Source of the DNA: Zeus faber
Taxonomy: Eukaryota; Chordata; Actinopteri; Zeiformes; Zeidae
Length of the DNA stretch: 64,000 bases
Direction of reading: 5' to 3'
NCBI GenBank assembly: GCA_960531495.1
Contig: OY482850.1
Span: 7,338,587-7,402,586, forward strand
A program made the position numbers and the translations under genes. The notes beneath the pieces were generated by a model. It was not told the origin of the DNA. It searched no databases and was given only the letters and a program-made list of their open reading frames with translations. Shown piece after piece: positions 55,211 to 64,000 of the stretch. How positions within the stretch are numbered: position 1 is the stretch's first letter; every line of letters starts with the position of its first letter.

Positions 55211-56080
55211 ACACCGCAATATTCTTTTCCTAAATTGCTCTAAGATGGTGGGAGTCAAACTGACTAAAGGGGAATTCCTAGTAAAATTGTGCCGGCCCTG
55301 TATGTGCAGTTTTCATGACGACCAGATGTTTTGGCCACATTCTATTCTTTCTAGCCTAGGAATCAAACAAATCTGTGAGCTCATGTTTCATTTGCTTGTA
55401 TGTCTGGCCACCATCCAATTAAAACAAATTCTCAGGAACCTGTCCTTGCCAGCGTCGAGGAAAAACTGCAGTAGGGAGACCTCGAACAGAACCAGTCTCC
55501 CGGAAGACGCCTATCTGTCTATCACTGGTTGATTTGAAAGGGATAAGAGTTCATTATTCATCAGAACACAGAACATAAATTTTTTTTCTCATTAGTTAAT
55601 ACAACATAGTGTTATCACAATAAAAATAATGATCATCAAAACAAAAATAATGCCAAATGTATGCTGTTCATTTTTGCTAAAAATAAATGAACAAGCTGTG
55701 TATATCAAAGGTTTGGTCTTATGCTCCTGCAAAGGTGACCCACATACCTTGTGGGGGTTAAGTTTACTTTGTTTTTTTCATGAGTAATTGATGAGTGAGC
55801 TTGAAAACAAGGTTTCACTTGTAGGAATCAACCAACTATTTTGGAAGCTATGACTCATTAAAGATTAATTACATTTAAGATTAAGGTTTTGACAGACAGA
55901 AGTTTTGACAAATAAGCCTTTAAAGTTTAAGAAGCATTTCCAGACTTTTGCAGCACAAAACACACATTTAGAAACACAATTAGTGCTTCAAACAGTTACA
56001 TTTTGATTGTGCTTTTCTCCTTAAATTAGATAATGTTTCATGTGTTTTTCTGAAATAATAAATAATAATAATGAAGAATA
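55211..56080. other. Unassigned spacer right of PIERCE2
   Basis: One 95-codon frame (55245-55532) has no recognisable motif and I do not consider it a gene. The rest is AT-rich and repeat-poor. Confidence 0.45.
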
Positions 56081-56475
56081 AATCCAGGACCTTCTTGCGC
56101 CTGGGGCGCTGTTGGCACCGTGCTCCGACAGGTTAACTCCCAAATAGGAGCCTTTCTGTGTGGTGTTTGCATGTTCTCCCCGTGCTCACATGGGGTTTCC
56201 TCCACCTAACGTCAGTAAGGACCCCCACCAAAAACATGCACACATCATCGTCTGACCAGCGATGGACACTTATCACCAGGTCCCCGGGCGCGTCCACGAA
56301 TGCTGCCCACTGCTCCTGGCTGTGCCCCCGGAGGAAGGACAAGCCAGGATGGGTTAAATGCAGAGGCCTCATTTCACCGGTCACCATCCAAAGCATGTGT
56401 ATGTGTGTGTGTGCGTGCATGTGTTGTAGTGTGGTATGCTGTGTGACGATTAAAGATTGTTCTTTCTTTCGTTCT
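56081..56475 (+). repeat. Teleost dispersed repeat
   Basis: Contains GTTTGCATGTTCTCCCCGTG and GGATGGGTTAAATGCAGAGG, phrases very common in fish genomes. It ends in a (GT)n run, then GACGATTAAAGATTGTTC. The inner part matches 43826-43965 inverted. The class (LINE tail or SINE) is uncertain. Confidence 0.6.
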
Positions 56476-57394
56476 TTCTAAATAATTTGAATCATTAATT
56501 TTTAAAAATGTTGGAAAATGCATAATTCAAGGTAATCCTTTAATTTTAAGTTAATTATTTTTTTTAATTGTAAGTTCATGCTCACTAAACTATAATGATC
56601 ACTCTATTATTCTGTAACTTCTAAACATTCCCATTTTCTGCATTTTTTGTTTTATAACAATGATTGTTTTAAGAAATTGGCACTTTTCAGGTTGCACACA
56701 CGAAAAACGGTATAACTCACCAGCCTTCTCCCAGCCATTTGCATTCTGGAAATTTCTGTTTCCTGGGAGCGCATTAAGAGTTTCTGCCATCCTCTTCCCG
56801 TAATTCATAATAACATGGAGATCATATGTTTTCACGGAGAAGTGACATTTCTTCCTTCTGGTGGTTATCTGTGTTTCTTTAAAACATTGTTTAAGTAAGT
56901 GACGTCAGCTTTTCTTCGTGTCCTGAGTTAGTGCAACATTTTTTACCACCCGAAGAAGACCCGATGTAGTCCGGGTTAATTTATAACCTTATTTGATCAA
57001 AACGGTTTCAGATTCTGACTTTACTTTACATACACAATGATGATCTTGATCTGCATGTTTGCATCAAAGGGTAAGATCACCGTTTGCTCTGTTTTGCAGT
57101 GGGTGAGTGACTTTTTTTCTGTGAAATGCTGATGGATCATGTAGCCTTGACATTTTAACATTTATCTTACATTTAGAAATCAAATCAAACTCAAAAAGAG
57201 AACAACCCCAGGAACATAAATTTGCTAAAATCTAATTTTCAACCGAGAATAGAATTTGCGATGTTCTTGCCGTCAACAATAAAGCACTGTGAAATGATTT
57301 GCACGTGGAGGGTCACATATTTATATGCTCTGTGAATTCTACTGCTTCCCTGGTGCAGCTGTTATGATTTGTGGTCAGTTAAACAATGGGTTCC
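56476..57394. other. Unassigned AT-rich spacer
   Basis: No convincing coding frame, repeat or LTR landmark. The phrase CACCCGAAGAAGACCCGATG near 56947 resembles short retroelement tails but is not enough to classify. Confidence 0.4.
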
Positions 57395-57625
57395 AGCTAC
57401 CTGGTGGTAATCTCTCTGACCAACACTTTGGCCACAGCACCTGCATCTGCTTTAGAAGTGGGAAGGCTTCAACCCATTTCGAAAAAACATGTAAATAATT
57501 ACCAAACAATATTTCTTGCCTTCACACAATGTTCGCTCAATAAAGTCCATTTGCAAGTGAGCAACAGGTTCATCTGGTGGTGGGTGTGCGCTGAATGGCA
57601 TCTGCAGTCCTCTGCCAATATTATG
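57395..57625 (-). pseudogene. ERV integrase core fragment
   Basis: On the minus strand the frame reads PPPDEPVAHLQMDFIER and then GKKYCLVIIYMF, the start of a retroviral integrase core with the first catalytic Asp in MDF. A frameshift follows, then WVEAFP and AGAVAKVLVREI in another frame. It is a short, isolated fossil of a lineage different from copy 1, whose equivalent motif is VVDFVDM. Confidence 0.7.
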
Positions 57626-57697
57626 TTCAAGATTCAAGATTCAAGAGGTTTATTCGTCACATATATATACATACTTTCATACATATATCCAGTGAAA
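57626..57697 (+). repeat. LINE 3'-tail fragment, third copy
   Basis: AAGATTCAAGAGGTTTATTC followed by the CACATATATATACATACTTT block also seen at 28033-28108. It directly abuts the integrase fossil. Confidence 0.6.
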
Positions 57698-57998
57698 TGT
57701 CAATGTTATGTGTCGCACAAACTAAACATTCAGTAGTTTGAGAAACCTTTAGTAAACCAATATCCGTTGTTGGGTCTTTGGAGGGAGGGGATAAAGAGAC
57801 TTTTTTAGGGGGGCCTTTAAAGGTTAATGTTATCTGGGAACATCTATTAACAGTTTAAATTACCTCCTTTATAAAAATTAAAACTTAGGTTTATCTGGAA
57901 GGACAGAAAGAATGAAGATGTAAAGATACAGTGGTGTATATGTATTAATATGTATTTTTCTTGAAATATATGAGCATAGAATGCTCAGATGGGGGAAT

Positions 57999-58335
57999 TG
58001 TAGTGTAAAAAAAATCCTGTCTCAGGAATGCACTATAATGTAGGGGGGGCTCCTCTTAGAACAATGCTGACCTGGGCAGCTGACCTGGACAACTGGAGCG
58101 GTGTCATATTTTAGTGTATGAGTGTATGAGCCTTTCCTACCAAATATTTGCTGTCCAAAAAAAATGCGTGTAAACTGATCCTTGCACTAAAATATATAAA
58201 AACCCAGACTGAGATGGGGAACCTCACACCCAGCTGGAAAGTTACATGAGGGCTGTGAGTCCTCCTGCAGGTTTGAATAAAACCCAGAAAGACATAATCC
58301 CATCTGTGAGTCCTTAATAATACAAATTGCCTACA
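57999..58335 (+). mobile_element. LTR with upstream polypurine tract
   Basis: GATGGGGGAAT precedes TGTAGTGTAAAA at 57999. Inside are ATATATAAAAACCC (TATA, near 58192) and GAATAAAACCC (polyadenylation signal, near 58274). It ends near ATTGCCTACA at 58335. This fits a 337-bp 3' LTR of a + strand ERV whose genes are not recognisable upstream. Confidence 0.6.
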
Positions 58336-58584
58336 CACCAGGGTTGTGCCAATCACAACTGTTTATCAAATATGGGCTGGGTTTTGTCAAGATGACGATA
58401 CAGAGGAGTGCTGTTGAGCTTTTGCTGATAAGAAAGATGGGTTTGTCATTTATCCAACAGGATTTGATAAAAGTTTAATTTACCAACTGACCCACTGGTC
58501 GCCATTTTTCTATCGTTCAGTGCTACATCACACGTTCCGTTGCTCTGAGAGACATTTTGGATTGTGCCCGTGTGGGAAAATAAC

Positions 58585-58990
58585 TGTTAAGCCCATGGCC
58601 TCCCAGCACCACTAGAGGCCGCTCTGACCCCATCCGCTGCTCCTCCCTTTAGACAATTTCACACACCAATTTCACACACTCTCCTCGACCAAGCCTGTCC
58701 ATCCCTCTCCATCCAGCCCGGCTGCCCGTCTCTCCACCCGGATCCTGGACCCCTCCTGCCCGGTCATCATCCCTGCCTTGCCATGCTCCATCCCTACCCA
58801 ACTGGATCCCTCCGGCCATCGGACCCCTCCTGCCCGGTCATCATCCCTGCCTTGCCCTGCTCCATTCCTACCCGACCGGATCCCTCCGTCCATCTCCACG
58901 GTGTTGTCTAATAAACATCTTTTGTCTAACACCCTGTCTGCCTCCCATCTCTGACGTGCGTTTGGGTCCCTCCTAGCTCTGGTCCTAACA
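58585..58990 (+). mobile_element. Solo LTR with 5-bp target duplication ATAAC
   Basis: It starts TGTTAAGCCC and ends GGTCCTAACA, flanked by ATAAC at 58580-58584 and 58991-58995. Composition is C-rich, with CTAATAAACATC near 58910 as the polyadenylation signal. Inside, a 74-bp unit beginning GGACCCCTCCTGCCC is tandemly duplicated (58747 and 58821). A 5-bp duplication and this style suggest a Gypsy-type LTR. Confidence 0.82.
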
Positions 58991-58995
58991 ATAAC

Positions 58996-60075
58996 ATAGT
59001 CATTAGAAGGACACACAGGCCTGAAAGAGTCAATAAAGGGCACTTTGCAATATATTTTTGTTCTGGTAAGGATGAACTAAGAGGTAATGGTGTCAGAGAG
59101 AAATCACTAGGAGACACCCAGCCAATCAGAGCCCCAGTGGAGAGGGAGGAACAGTGAAATGGGAACTGCTAGAGTAAAGATCAGTAAACAATGATATCTA
59201 AGGAACAGTTAAATGAGAATGGCTAAGTAAAGATTAGTAAACAATGGTATCTTGGAAGCAGCGGAAATGGAACTGCTGAAGCAGAAGGCGGGACAGGAGG
59301 TTATGTTAACTCCACCATGGGTTGAGATAACATCAAGCAAAAATACGGGTGCTCTGAAACTTTCAGTGTGAGTGTGCTCCATGGACCAGCTCAATTTATT
59401 GTAACTTGTATTAAGGCTCAGCAAATCTATATCATATTGAACTCTGTTTGCTTTGTGTTATTATTGAACAACTGATGAGAAGTTAACAGTGTGTGGAAAA
59501 GATCTGAAGACATCTGGCCAAGCTGAAGCTTTTCTATCACACCTGTTGAGAGCACCCCTTGGAAATCAAAAATAAACGGAGAGCTTCTAGACTAATATGA
59601 ATTTGGGAATTGGTCTGGCAATTCCAGGCTATATATTTTCCCCATAGAAAGTGGAATATTTCGTAAGCCATTGGCCAAAGCCTTCCACAAAGTTAGAGCA
59701 CACCTGTCGAGATCGAGCCAGTAATTTATATATATTTTGTGTGTATGTGGCTTTAAAACATGGAGTACAACAGTACTTTTTTACTATAATAATCTCTTCT
59801 TGTTTCAACATTCCCCTTTTCGCTTGAATGAAAAAAAATGCATTTTCGATTTGTATATTGTTGTATATATGTTGAGTGGCAGCCTGTTACAACAGCTGCT
59901 CACTTATGTGCTTGTTTTAACTTTTTAAGTCTTTCGTGCTATTCTTTTAGTACTTTCTTACGTATTATTATTTCCTAAACACTGTTTTGCACTATGGAGG
60001 CCAAAATTGTGGGTTTTGCGATGGTCCTTCTTTTTTTAACTTTGTTGACTATTGTGTCTGAAGACCCCGTCGTAG
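58996..60075. other. Spacer with possible decayed LTR
   Basis: 59150-59270 has two similar units with GTAAAGAT(C/T)AGTAAACAATG. 59355-59420 has an LTR-like phrase ending TTATTGTAACTTGTATTAAG. Neither is bounded. The rest has no recognised feature. Confidence 0.35.
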
Positions 60076-60438
60076 TGAAGTGTGTGGACTGTTTAGCATC
60101 CCAAGAAAGACCCCATTGTATAATATAATTACTAACAGACGGTGCCAGGGGTCTCAAGAGAGAGAGCCCATTGCCAGGGGCCCCTGTGATAAGGGAGGTG
60201 GAATTTGAACTGTGACCCATAGATTGGAATCAGATGGGCAACGTTGTCTCTGGACAAGCATAAAAGCACACTCCCTAGTTCCATCCGGCAGAGAATACTT
60301 TGTTCTCTCCCGGACGAACCATGGCAAGTCTGGTCTGATGCTGTTCTTTTGTAATAAACCTATTATTTTAATCAAGTCAGCGTCAGCGGTCACTCCTTCT
60401 TCATTAACAAACATCATCAAAATCATCAAGAAACTTCA
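60076..60438 (+). repeat. 5' LTR (family B) of copy 3
   Basis: It starts TGAAGTGTGTGG and ends AAACTTCA, three bases before the primer site. It aligns with 27984-28402 minus that copy's LINE-tail insertion, and with 34912-35295 inverted. GTAATAAACC near 60350 is the likely polyadenylation signal. Confidence 0.85.
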
Positions 60439-61401
60439 AATTGGCGTCACAAACCAGGATCTGTTGGGCCTCACCTGCCAATGCTGCCCGCTCCAGCGAA
60501 TTACCACTTTAATACCTCAGGGTGAGTGTTCTCTCACAAATTGAGCTGTGTATGGTTTTGTGCAGATAGGCTGCACTGACAAGAGCAGATTGTGCGGAGA
60601 TGAGAGATGATGTGTTGATGTGTGAAGTGAGTTTCCGTCTAAATTGGGGTTTATTAAGTTGTAAAAGACGTAAATAAGGGAAATAAGAGAATAATAAATG
60701 AAGAAAAAGAGAAATAGAGAATAGAGACAAGAGAAATAAGAAATAAGTTAAGTTAATTAAGTTGAAGTAAAAAGTAAATGTAGAATGGCAGAACTAGTAG
60801 CCAAAAGTTATTTAAATAACCATGCAAGATTAATGAAGATAGGGCCCGTATCTTCTCAACGGTAAGACATGTGTACATTAAATGCTGTGTGAAAGTTGGC
60901 TGTATGATAATATAGTATAGTCGAATCTGTGTAAGAAAAACAAAGTGTAAATAACCCTGGCCAGGGGAATTGGCTAAATATAAAATTACATTAATGAAGA
61001 TGAAAAAGATGAAAAGTGAAAAAGAGATAAAAGTTAAAAGCCTAAATTAAGATGAAAAAGATGAAAAGTGAAAAAGAGATAAAAGTTAAAAGCCTAAAGT
61101 AAGATGAAAAAGATGAAAAGTGAAGTAAAAAGACTTACAAGCTAAAGGCTTAAAAGATGAAAAAAAAAGTTTGAGAAAAAATGGGGAAAAGCAGGGCTGA
61201 ACCAGCCAAGGAGAATGAGTGTACATTGAACATGCATGCTGAAAGAATCTGATTAAAAAGATAATTTGTTAAAGGTCTGGCCAAAGTGAAAATTTTGATG
61301 AAATTAGAAAAGTATAAATGAGTCGACGTTAAAATATAAAGTTAAGCGCTGTTGAAGTCTTTGGAGGATCAGACTACTGCTGGACAGACATGTCTTTTTC
61401 C

Positions 61402-61416
61402 TTTTTGTGTGTGAGT

Positions 61417-61481
<65 letters not shown>
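61402..61481. repeat. (GT)n microsatellite
   Basis: An imperfect dinucleotide run in the copy 3 leader, the counterpart of the (CA)n in inverted copy 2. Confidence 0.95.
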
Positions 61482-62040
61482 CCGTGGCTAAAGATGTGTG
61501 AAGAGTTTTATGTATTGTTTGTGTATATGTATAATTGATTTATAAAATATATCTGTTATTAAATAGGTATACATATGTGGTGAGCAGTTGAATAATAAAT
61601 AAAGAGAAAAATGTATTGCCCCTTTAGTGATAAATATATATGAGCCTGTTTATGGACTTTGTAACGTTGATAATAAAGATTATGAGCCTTTCTTTAAGGA
61701 CGTTTGATAAATATGTATGAGCCTTTTTCGTTCAAGGACCTTTGTACATTTGATTAAGGATATGAACCTTTACAGGACTTTATATATTTGCTAACAAAAT
61801 GAGCCTTCTGAAGGACTAAAAGCCACAGTCTGCCTACACATGCATGTACACATTCAGAAAAGAAAAGCTCCTGCTCTGAATTGTAAGTAGGATTTGTGAA
61901 TTGTTTGATTAGTGTGTGGGTTTTTTCTTTGTCTTTATATGCTTGGTGTGTGTGTGACAGTGCTTGCTGGGAGTCCTGTCTGGTTAAAAGAGCAGATAGT
62001 CTTGTTGAAATAGAAACAAGCTGTGGTTATGCAGAGCCAG

Positions 62041-62128
62041 TCACAACCAATTACATTACATTTAGCAGACGCTTTTATCCAAAGCGACTTACAATTATTC
62101 AAACACAGCCATCAGGAGCATGCTAGCA
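62041..62128 (-). mobile_element. SINE 3' fragment inside gag of copy 3
   Basis: TTACATTTAGCAGACGCTTT to CAGCCATCAGGAGCATGCTA matches the 3' half of the SINE in antisense. It is internally deleted and interrupts the linker before nucleocapsid. Confidence 0.8.
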
Positions 62129-62140
62129 GCCAGTTTTTGA

Positions 62141-62858
62141 TCAACCACACATATGGAGGGGAGGAGGTCAAGGAAATTTAGGAAGAGGTAGAGGAGGACA
62201 TTTCGAACAGTCTCAAGGAGCGTGTTATAATTGTGGGCAACTAGGCCACTTTGTGCGTGACTGTTACAGGTCCAGAGGAGGCTTCAGAGGAGGCTTCAGA
62301 GGAGGTTTCAGAGGACAATGTATAGGCAAAATCCTACTTTCCCCATTTCTATGATAACATGTTATTCAAACACTATCTTCACAGCACACATTCCAAGCGA
62401 GTACTCCCCATTCCCTGTTGTCATAAGCAACGGGACACCTGTGACCCACATTTGCGGACATACAGAGGCCCACAGTCTAAAGCGATGACCTCGAAGCCCT
62501 GAGGGGCATAAGCAGTTTGTCACTTGGACGGGGCAGTATATCAGACAGATAGGGCGAGTACGTCGTAAAGATACGCTCCAGACTTAGTGTCTTCGGTGTT
62601 ACATGTCACACCACATATATACGCCTGCTATTCCTTCCATCCAGCAGGTCAGGGTGAGCTCGACCACAGGCTGCGTCCTGCCATTTGCTCTCTCCCTCTC
62701 CTCTATTTGCAAAGACTAAAACTCTGTTTCTCTAAAATAAATATACGCAACAACGAATTTGTTCACAATCCTTTATTACAGATTTTGCCACGACAACAAC
62801 GACAGCCACCCAGTGGACTGGCGAACCCTTACAGGGGTCCGGAACCTAGTTACTAGGG
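62141..62858 (+). pseudogene. Copy 3 nucleocapsid, interrupted by a solo LTR
   Basis: A zinc knuckle [14 protein letters not shown] is followed by about three RGGF units. A 477-bp LTR then splits the frame at 62319. After it, the proline-rich end ([10 protein letters not shown]) and the UAG resume at about 62800-62858. Confidence 0.8.
62319..62795 (+). mobile_element. Solo LTR nested in copy 3, ACAA target duplication
   Basis: It starts TGTATAGGCAAAATC and ends GATTTTGCCACGACA, so its ends are imperfect inverted repeats. ACAA flanks it (62315-62318 and 62796-62799). Removing it restores continuity with copy 1. It contains AAAATAAATATACG near 62735. Confidence 0.85.
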
Positions 62859-63900
62859 GTGCCCAGAAAACTCAAAAGGGAGGTGTCAGCTGGTAGTATC
62901 AGGGCCGGAGCAAGATCCTAAAATAGAGGTGAAAATAAATGATAAACCATTGAAATAAAAATGGCAGATGCTAAACATCTCCCCATGTCTGACCAATTGG
63001 TACAGACAATCAGGTTTGAGGGTGTGAGACAGCTGATTCCTCTCACAAAACCAACTGAGCTCTGCTATAAAAATTGGAAAATTACACTACCCATATTGGT
63101 GTCAGAACATACGCCCATTGCACTCTTGGGAAGAGATGCTATGTGCAAACTAAATTGTACAATACGGTGTACACCGGACGGCTAATCTGGTGGATGTGCC
63201 ACCTAATGTCGACCACCAATTATTTATGGCACCAGAGACCAAGACTTCTCAGTATATTGGATTGGAAATCTTAGTCCAGAGCTATTAGAGCCGGCCAAGA
63301 GGTGGGAGAAGTTCATTGTGGCAAATATGCCTGATGCTAAGCCTCCTGAATACCCACATCATTGCACACTTAAATATTTTAAGAAAGCTGGCCAATTGGT
63401 TCCGGGGGAGTGGTTGAGTAATCAACCCAAGCATGTTCAGCTGAACACGTGCTGCATAATTGTGGGACCACAAGGAGAAGCTATGAAGATAAACACTGAT
63501 GATTATCTTGATAAAGAGCATGACATTGAGAAAAGTGTGCCACATGTGACTTTAATGGTGGCTGAAGGATTTGAGCAGAAGCATATGGGAGAAATAATGG
63601 CAGAAGCTGAGGAAGCCCAATAAAGGAGAATCTTGCTATCTGGATGAGTGAAGAACAGAAGTTCATAAAAATCATAATCTCAGCTCAAGGACAAGGACAA
63701 CCACAAGTGGTACAGATATCACATGAGTTAATGCTCAGCACTAAATTGGACTCAGTCAGCATGAGAGAGGAGATGTAACAAATTCCAGAATGTTTGTGGT
63801 CACGACATAGTACTGACATCGGACTTGTGAAGACAGCTGAACTGGTGAGAGTTGAACTGCGACCAGGAACCAAACCTCCTTGGAAGAACTAGTACCCACT
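62859..63900 (+). pseudogene. Copy 3 protease remnant and 2H-like domain
   Basis: The protease active-site segment (equivalent to copy 1 22700-22735) is deleted, while the ALLGRDAMCKLN end remains. A frameshift at about 63182 follows. The 2H-like domain is then open at 63318-63623 with both PHHCTLKYF and VPHVTLMVA retained at the same 61-residue spacing. It stops shortly after. The sequence then leads in another frame toward RT (GTKPPWKN near 63860). Confidence 0.8.
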
Positions 63901-64000
63901 AAAGGAGGAGGCAATCAAAGGAATTGAACCACAAATTGAAGGACTGTTTAAAGCAGGTGTAGTGGAAATATGTTCGGATCCTCAGAGTAATACGCCTATA

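Larger units (their letters stand above)
60076..64000 (+). mobile_element. Third relative of the young provirus (copy 3), cut by window end
   Basis: Order is family B LTR (60076-60438), primer site TGGCGTCACAAACCAGGATC (60442), leader with the shared purine tracts, (GT)n and stem-loop array (61628-61830), nucleocapsid, UAG, a protease remnant, the 2H-like domain, and the start of RT. Matrix is deleted, because the leader jumps to the region equivalent to copy 1 22186. It continues beyond 64000. Confidence 0.88.

Noticed and set aside
55245-55532. 95-codon + frame near PIERCE2 as a possible exon
   Set aside because: No motif, no good splice sites in a consistent phase, and no link to the PIERCE family.
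58672-59043. 123-codon minus-strand frame with repeated blocks
   Set aside because: It lies inside a solo LTR with target duplications, and the repeats are the 74-bp LTR duplication.

Overview
This window looks like a piece of a ray-finned (teleost) fish chromosome. It contains split genes with GT-AG introns, a Rex1/Babar-type LINE, several Tc1/mariner elements, a tRNA-derived SINE present in four places, and many endogenous retroviruses (ERVs) and solo LTRs. No bacterial, plastid or plasmid features are visible. Only two host genes can be supported. One is a fish homologue of RESF1 (retroelement silencing factor 1) at the left end, on the + strand, with one giant coding exon and two small 3' coding exons (912-5334, 5693-5755, 7352-7491). 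The other is a small gene matching PIERCE2 (C15orf65, a ciliary microtubule inner protein) at 54455-54787 on the + strand. Almost everything else is a nested graveyard of transposons.

Layout. 1-8300: RESF1, with a hAT-like element in its last intron. 8.3-12.2 kb: a SINE and an ERV LTR split by a Rex1-type LINE. 13.1-14.6 kb: a Tc1 element inserted in another dispersed repeat. 14.6-17.3 kb: an old antisense ERV (integrase, env, LTR). 17,892-27,956: a complete and very young provirus (copy 1), with LTRs differing at 2 of 465 positions and a 4-bp target duplication. 27,984-28,402: a solo LTR of the same broad family. 29.5-35.3 kb: an inverted, internally deleted relative (copy 2). 36.5-37.8 kb: another Tc1. 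37.8-39.4 kb: an antisense ERV with a myristoylation-type Gag start. 39.8-41.5 kb: another Tc1. 41.5-45.9 kb: a degraded ERV. 46.3-47.2 kb: a Ty3/Gypsy integrase. 47.3-50.2 kb: another ERV with NC, protease, PPT and 3' LTR. 52.6-54.2 kb: a Tc1. Then PIERCE2, several LTRs, and from 60,076 to the window end a third relative (copy 3) of the young provirus.

The most interesting object is the family of copies 1 to 3. It uses a gammaretrovirus-like plan: gag and pol lie in one frame separated by a single UAG, with a 4-bp target duplication and a PPxY late domain. Between protease and reverse transcriptase it encodes an extra domain with two histidine motifs (HCTL and HVTL, 61 residues apart). Its layout resembles the CNPase/RICH branch of the 2H phosphoesterases. 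This is the slot where some other retroviruses carry a dUTPase. The young copy lacks env, the end of integrase and apparently the Gag capsid, and it shares an integrase frameshift with copy 2. That suggests a defective lineage spread by helper proteins in trans.

The genes do not form an operon. One thematic link is that RESF1 works with SETDB1 in mammals to silence ERVs, and here it sits about 10 kb from a very recent ERV insertion. Novelty of the 2H-containing retrovirus could not be tested without a database search.
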